DNA of 21,901 bases, from contig LPNZ01001596.1 of NCBI GenBank assembly GCA_001655205.1, positions 1-21,901 on the forward strand. The letters run 5' to 3'. The DNA is from Lenisia limosa (Eukaryota; Breviatea). Positions 19,201-21,901 of this stretch are shown in pieces. How positions within the stretch are numbered: position 1 is the stretch's first letter; each line of letters starts with the position of its first letter. A program made the position numbers and the translations under genes. Under the pieces are notes generated by a model. The model saw only the letters and a list, made by a program, of their open reading frames with translations, did not search any database and had not been told where the DNA came from.

Positions 19201-21857
19201 ACTGTGATGAACAACACAATTATTCTGCACCATAACATTTCTCCTATAGTTTATAACTCAATGCAAACAAATTTATGTACCTTTTGGAGTCTAAATATTG
19301 TAATGATATACAGACTGCTTCTGGCTCATTCCATTCGAAAAAATAATAAGAAAATGGGAATAGGATAGCTCTCAATAGATATTTGTCACCCAAGTGTTTT
19401 GATGAGAAATATAAAAGTAAACCATTCTGTATTTCATATCGATTACCTTAATCAGATTATGATGATATAGGACGCAATAAATGATCAACCCTGTTCACCT
19501 TGTCCTCTCAACGAGCATTCCAAACACTTCGGTGCATATAACTGCACTTGTCTCGGGACGCTCTATCGGAATAATCAGGGGGACTGTGTCAGCTGTCCTC
19601 ATGGTTTGAAGGATTACAGAAGTTGATAACTGATGATTACTTTTGATTGTGGTATAGACGAATAAAGCTGGTTTCTCATTTCTAGCGATTTTAAAAGAAA
19701 GAACTTCTCAATATAAATATTTGCTTATAAGAAAATACATCTATACATATGATATGTTTTGAAGTTTAAAAATGATAAAACCTTGTGAAAAATGATCATT
19801 ATAGGAATTGAATGCGACGGTTCAAAATATCCCCCTATCTCTCCCGGTCATTGGCCAGTTGAGGATAGTGGAGGCAACATACACACCAAACCATGTCTGG
19901 TACCTTCATCTTGCAATGGAGGAGCGATGGACAATGTTGGCTAAATATTTCCATAAACATGCGTTATGTGTACACTGAAACGATAATTGTATTATTTCTT
20001 ATATATATTCAAAAAAAGAATATTAACGAAACAGTATGTAATATATAGTGGTGTTAACTCTTTGGCTAATAATACATTCATTATTCATATTATATATACA
20101 TATTGGCAGTTTAACATTTTGCATCATGCTAATATATTCAGTTTTGCACAATTTATCTTATATTAATCATGTTTAGATATACTCCATCATATCAATATCC
20201 ACCATATGATATCACGATTTAGATATGTTCCAATGGTTTTGAAGGTTTGCTCTGCTCAAAATGTCGCTCGGATTTCTTTGAACAAGGCTCCTATTGCCTT
20301 TCATGCTCAAATTCATGGTCGCTGACTGTAGCATCTTTGATTACTTGTGTGACCCTTGTCTACTTGGCAATTCGGTTTTCAAAGGCGCAACCAAACAAAA
20401 ACCTACTTCTTCAGGGGTGCAGAATCGGAGTTTTAGGGATTATTGTTACTGGTCTGCAAATCATGGCGGAATTAGGTTCAGTTCACGTACGGTGGCCTCT
20501 TGGAGTTGAATTGTTCCTCTTAATCATTGCACCATTGACAATGGAACTGAAACGGGTTCCCATTTTGACTTGCAGTGGTGTTCAAATAGACATCTTGATT
20601 GAAATGATTTTCAAAGTAGGTAATTTCCATTTATCACGTTGATAATGTTTTTAAGACTTTTTGATTTGTACATAATATATTATATTATATATACTATTAG
20701 TATATCATATAATATTATATTATTATATTCTTTGGGTTTATGTATGCTAAGAAGTATATAATTGCACTTACCATCAAGGGATTTCTGTTTCTTTTGTCCT
20801 GTGTGTATGCCATCAGAACAATGCCAATAAGAGAAACTGCTGAGCGTAAATACATCTCCACAGATTTTAGTAAGTGATTTTAATACTCCATACTTGTCAC
20901 AAATACTTAAATCATAATACTTATTTAAAATATCAATTGATTCTATATGAAGCTGTCGCGTTTAGCCTTTCATAAATCGACTAATCATTTACAGCAACTG
21001 TTTCAAAGAGCAGTGAAAACCAATGTGAATCAGTTTTAACGGTAAGAATTCAATAAAATGTTATCAGTGGGTTTCAAGCAACATACTCTTGGAATCGGTG
21101 ATATAATTAATGTGTTTATCTTAATAAAAGGCAATTTTCCTGTTTTGCTCCCGTGTTTATTTAACCTTTTAGCCTGTTGACAGCAGTCCAGGGCATATGT
21201 ATGACAGAAGTCCGTATTTAATGGTAATGGCAGGTTAAAACTTAACCCTTTTGCTTTTGCACTGATTGGCATGATGTTGTTGGATGGATTTGGCCAGAAA
21301 CTTTATTAAAAAACAGTACAAATATCCTATGTAGCAATCGTAAAAATAAAATTTCTTGATTAATCACAAAATATTTCCTTGCCTTTCTTTTGAAACAACC
21401 TCGACTCCCTTTTGATAGGATAAAATCATTACTTAGGTGTCACAGCCCCCTTATATTGCCCTTCTGACATTTCGACTTTGGCTCGTTTGTTCATTCTTTG
21501 CTCTCCCCGTAACTAGGATCGGCACTGGCTTATTTGTTTGTATTAATGTTGGCGCTGACCGAGTCATGCGTGATTCTACTGATGTGGGCTGGGTCTGACT
21601 TGTAAAGAGTTTTGAATTGCTTTATGAATATTGGTGGTAAAATTAGATAATCCCAAATTGTAAATTTATTAAGTTTTCATTTTTGTTCAAATAATTCTGT
21701 ATTCAATTCTCATAAATTCGTCAAAGTAATATGTAATCACCCAGATTGTGTGTGGAAGCCAGCGATGGGCGATTGTACTTTGCTTTTATGTCGCTTTGAG
21801 TTTAGCAATCATTGCAGTTCCTTTTGCCCTATTCTTGATACTATACCCTAATTCAAG
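6948..21857 (+). CDS. Gene B: large receptor-like membrane protein with sushi, EGF, GCC2/GCC3 and polytopic membrane domains (partial, 3' cut)
   Basis: Gene-level entry. About 56 exons join in consistent phase, giving more than about 2,300 residues (one N gap inside). Order: signal peptide, glycosylated ectodomain, sushi/CCP-like modules, EGF-like modules, beta-rich region, GCC2/GCC3 cysteine-rich block, and about six membrane helices. This layout belongs to the large protist surface proteins with TNFR/ephrin-receptor-like cysteine-rich (GCC2_GCC3) repeats followed by a multi-helix C-terminus. The role is probably cell-surface adhesion or sensing; ligand unknown. Sites such as NIT, NDT, NGT and NVT are frequent, which fits an extracellular protein. 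The C-terminus lies outside the window unless the TAA at 21859 is used. Confidence 0.85.
7469..9321 (+). CDS. Gene B exons 3-15: N-terminal ectodomain
   Basis: Exons 7469-7527, 7581-7727, 7847-7918, 7966-8058, 8101-8179, 8216-8269, 8301-8341, 8486-8517, 8605-8699, 8778-8824, 8972-9160, 9198-9211 and 9284-9321. Phases agree at all junctions. The product is beta-rich with scattered cysteines and glycosylation sites: ARFKIKMRCNEIDTNLS, TMWRCDYAEK, IIIQLWIILDDYVG, ICHSKCFIGDPDTASCES, ICDVSGVILNIE and YAFVSNITATVFG. The architecture (hydrophobic strands, paired Cys) suggests Ig- or CUB-like sandwich folds, but I cannot assign a family. Exon 9198-9211 (14 nt) is a proposed micro-exon; exon 8972-9160 might start later. 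Confidence 0.65.
9389..10404 (+). CDS. Gene B exons 16-19: cysteine-rich region with sushi/CCP-like module
   Basis: Exons 9389-9525, 9795-9862, 10057-10133 and 10216-10404. They encode ACVPADIEYPFIWDD, FTVTCVCG, CDGCIDDCQSIG, CAEEGMPCGDC, and then KCPDLESFLPIEM, VVCSLHMYPTHTGYLCENG and HWKGPS ending ACSP. The last exon has the sushi signature order: Cys-Pro near the start, an aromatic-Cys in the middle, G-Y-x-C-x-x-G-x-W, and a final Cys. The middle exons carry dense CxxC pairs unlike a normal sushi domain and may be an inserted knot-like module. Extracellular. Donors at 9526 and 9863 are GTTTG type. Confidence 0.75.
10504..11777 (+). CDS. Gene B exons 20-25: glycosylated beta-rich region leading into a sushi module
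   Basis: Exons 10504-10592, 10690-10743, 10825-10926, 11180-11298, 11418-11497 and 11691-11777. The product reads FNFNSTKVELKEFIQ, NYTVVSVGFGM, FEGFEHHGPNTLK, MTITESSREHPVNITG, CEPEEEFAFQLDKF, FFDVALRVTNCTTAEIYIS and then DCYGPPPLVENS and GVVYHCDEGY. The end piece (C-x-PP-x-V-x-N-S then V-x-Y-x-C-x-x-G-Y) is the classic first half of a sushi/CCP domain, split by the next intron. Earlier parts resemble a beta sandwich with N-glycosylation sites. The join at 11298/11418 rests on a GTTCCA donor and is the least certain. Confidence 0.7.
11778..12103 (+). other. Gene B intron, 326 bp
   Basis: AT-rich intron with a GTAGGT donor and CACCAAAG acceptor, splitting a sushi module in phase 1. I see no exon, repeat or RNA gene in it. 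Confidence 0.7.
12104..13398 (+). CDS. Gene B exons 26-27: large exon with repeated sushi/CCP-like modules (interrupted by N gap)
   Basis: This is the longest exon. It continues the split sushi module (TAIYPANDTMLYSHC) and holds further cysteine modules: NGGCYQVCNGTFPTRF, HMQFDCPS, MDICHLNCSKGFFLQG, CNSLGTVDVWSSCPVYRC, CFKICDDD, CEQSCGEGFYGTG, and CKGGYCCNEEC just before the gap. The pattern C-x-x-G-F/Y...G...C...W-x-x-C is sushi-like and recurs at least three times. After the gap the frame that makes sense (GTGYSVSSCLTKDC, FNKTDAATCLLFYG) is offset by one from the upstream frame, so the gap length is wrong or an intron hides in it. No CDS stop is implied. Confidence 0.8.
13206..13262. other. 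Assembly gap (57 N)
   Basis: The run of N sits inside coding sequence of gene B. Flanking frames do not match for a gap of exactly 57 bases, so the size is an estimate or an intron is hidden here. Confidence 0.95.
13539..14257 (+). CDS. Gene B exons 28-31: EGF-like cysteine modules
   Basis: Exons 13539-13620, 13685-13810, 14014-14105 and 14188-14257 are phase-compatible. They encode QDGFCNEGVCSSADEIDC, WDYGHVSKHYPIATC, STACIKPDACNANN, FCFVDGQRNCPE, LICNANGGCDCFIGSNN, CPEGCVNGHCVAPYTCEC and QDAWIGQLCDM. The last module has the EGF order C-x3-C-x3-C-x5-C-x-C-x2-A-W-x-G-x2-C and is the clearest. Extracellular, likely disulfide-stapled stalk. The donor at 13621 is GTTTGT; donor 14106 is a canonical GTAAGT. 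The junction 13398/13539 was chosen over an apparent 23-nt intron because only the longer one keeps phase. Confidence 0.8.
14455..16008 (+). CDS. Gene B exons 32-40: beta-rich ectodomain with many ultrashort introns
   Basis: Exons 14455-14544, 14581-15063 (or to 15012), 15086-15228, 15260-15305, 15428-15479, 15514-15660, 15692-15732, 15777-15831 and 15914-about 16008. Five introns here are only 31-44 nt. The product reads CGQVVTLSGNNVTISFNAS, SSSKERDYSISLENESLF, TREAGVEVEYAIISLHI, NINTVEFEIITISPFGF, LNVTLSVYQNPSLLKCEHNG, IICFQGTPLCNITVES, TLVIPDTLQPNG, VELSDISVSENK and TTYAEITSTYS. Alternating strands, few cysteines and many NxT/S sites suggest tandem beta-sandwich domains. Family not recognised. 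The end of exon 40 is uncertain because the next exon is more than 1 kb away. Confidence 0.65.
16627..16785. repeat. Inner inverted repeat of the foldback element
   Basis: Two arms of about 36 bases (16627-16662 and 16747-16785) containing GAAGGTGGTATTTTGCATGT and its reverse complement, separated by about 85 bases. The loop holds two direct copies of TTAAAACCGCGAACA-type sequence (near 16697 and 16714). Confidence 0.85.
17137..17146. other. Assembly gap (10 N) in the right arm of the foldback element
   Basis: Ten N lie where the A-rich left-arm sequence near 16460-16490 would pair. The true length is unknown; it probably marks a homopolymer that could not be resolved. Confidence 0.95.
17412..17847 (+). 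CDS. Gene B exons 41-43: ectodomain continuing after the large intron
   Basis: Exons 17412-17593, 17636-17676 and 17733-17847. The product reads IPTNVEMTGMPQYYPSIHW, AGITVFGDKRREEGSLITV, MVDDNNRPMGLSSTG, TIDPQPTEVTG, DHEYIDASGEVTFNGLNL and VLLEGVAYEVQMTIPSLEIW. The repeated beta-strand pattern ending in a 'YEVQMTIPS' strand suggests an Ig-like or filamin-like domain just before the cysteine-rich block. The intron 17594-17635 is only 42 nt. The exon 43 donor (GTTGGT at 17848) was chosen by phase with the exon at 18039; an alternative acceptor at 17969 would add KLVFLDLNDTKILII but needs a poorer donor. Confidence 0.7.
17880..17968. repeat. 9-bp minisatellite (GTGATA-rich units)
   Basis: About ten imperfect 9-base units of the form GTGATAGGA or GTGATAAGG run from about 17880 to 17968, inside the intron between exons 43 and 44 of gene B and ending at a possible acceptor (TTTCAG). 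Copies differ at two or three positions. The unit is a multiple of three, but stops occur in the frame that would connect to the exons. Confidence 0.85.
18039..20330 (+). CDS. Gene B exons 44-51 (5' part): GCC2/GCC3 (TNFR/ephrin-receptor-like) cysteine-rich block
   Basis: Exons 18039-18145, 18229-18396, 18558-18648, 18861-18923, 19065-19194, 19471-19603, 19805-19935 and the start of 20223-20615. They carry a long series of C-x-C-x-P-G-Y/F and C-x-x-C-P modules: FCVCKPGYYQT, CKPCPKGEYRPGYS, CQKCPAYSETEYE, CVCEPGFHL, CSPCYEGMYR, CQNCPFGSISHG, CTCPKGSEM, CSPCAPGFYK, CTCLGTLYRNN, CVSCPHG, and finally CSNGFEGLLCSKCRSDFF. This is the hallmark of GCC2_GCC3 repeats as found in ephrin-receptor-like proteins of protists. 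The CNGG...CSNGFEGLLCSKC close, just before the first helix, is typical of the family. Extracellular, juxtamembrane. Confidence 0.88.
20331..21857 (+). CDS. Gene B exons 51-56: polytopic membrane region
   Basis: The rest of exon 51 (to 20615) plus 20752-20869, 20995-21041, 21173-21223, 21437-21592 and 21745-21857. Hydrophobic helices: TVASLITCVTLVYLAI, IGVLGIIVTGLQIM, GVELFLLIIAPLTM, IALTIKGFLFLLSCVYAI, IALLTFRLWLVCSFFALP and IVLCFYVALSLAIIAVPFAL. A soluble loop (TTVSKSSENQCESVL, PVDSSPGHMYDRSP) lies between helices 4 and 5. This matches the multi-helix C-terminus that follows GCC2_GCC3 repeats in large protist surface proteins; orientation and transport or receptor activity are unknown. Helix 6 ends LYPNSR at a GTAAAC donor or TAA, and the gene is probably cut by the window. 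Confidence 0.8.
20636..20735. repeat. Low-complexity TA-rich stretch in an intron
   Basis: Alternating TATA and ATAT runs inside the gene B intron 20616-20751. A similar but less regular TA-rich stretch lies in the intron 19936-20222. No function is implied. Confidence 0.7.
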
Positions 21858-21901
21858 GTAAACAGGTCTATTATATACCCTAATTCAAGGTAAACAGGTC
21901 T
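21842..21901. repeat. Tandem duplication with 32-base period at the window end
   Basis: A 28-base unit (21842-21869) recurs exactly at 21874-21901, giving a period of 32 that runs to the last base. Each copy contains the exon end TTCAAG, the donor-like GTAAAC and an acceptor-like AAACAG followed by GT. It may be a true tandem repeat or an assembly artefact at a contig end. Confidence 0.9.

Overview
This is a eukaryotic, intron-dense, AT-rich stretch, most likely from a free-living protist. I cannot name the lineage. Short exons of higher GC alternate with AT-rich GT-AG introns, and TAA, TAG and TGA all occur only outside the exon frames I could chain, so the standard genetic code fits. There is no operon, no RNA gene that I can support, and no prokaryotic or organellar signal. 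All exon boundaries below were read by hand from splice sites, reading phase and protein sense; none has transcript support.

Two genes diverge from one short intergenic strip. Gene A (minus strand, start codon proposed at 6813) runs left and leaves the window at base 1. Its C-terminal half is a clean chain of 15 phase-consistent exons: a soluble domain I do not recognise, a basic, coiled-coil-prone segment, and a long Ser/Pro-rich tail. Its N-terminal and central parts are less certain, and about 3898-4527 and 5868-6265 are unresolved. Gene B (plus strand, start codon at 6948) runs right through about 56 proposed exons and is cut by the end of the window. It encodes a receptor-like membrane protein of more than about 2,300 residues: signal peptide, N-glycosylation-rich ectodomain, sushi/CCP-like and EGF-like cysteine modules, a beta-rich stretch, a GCC2/GCC3 (TNFR/ephrin-receptor-like) cysteine-rich block, and a polytopic membrane region of about six helices.

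Layout: 1-1870 coiled coil and tail of gene A; 2107-3897 soluble domain of gene A; 3898-6813 central and N-terminal exons of gene A; 6814-6947 shared divergent promoter strip; 6948-14257 signal peptide, ectodomain, sushi and EGF modules of gene B; 14455-17847 beta-rich part, interrupted by a large intron (16009-17411) that carries a 1 kb foldback element with 4-bp target duplication; 18039-21857 GCC2/GCC3 block and membrane helices. The sequence has two N gaps (13206-13262 and 17137-17146) and ends in a 32-bp-period tandem duplication.

The most unusual features are the splicing signals. About a fifth of gene B introns have a GTTTG donor. Many introns are only 31-44 nt, and very small exons (13-17 nt) are needed to keep the frame. 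The foldback element and the end duplication, which spans a splice site, are the other items worth following up.
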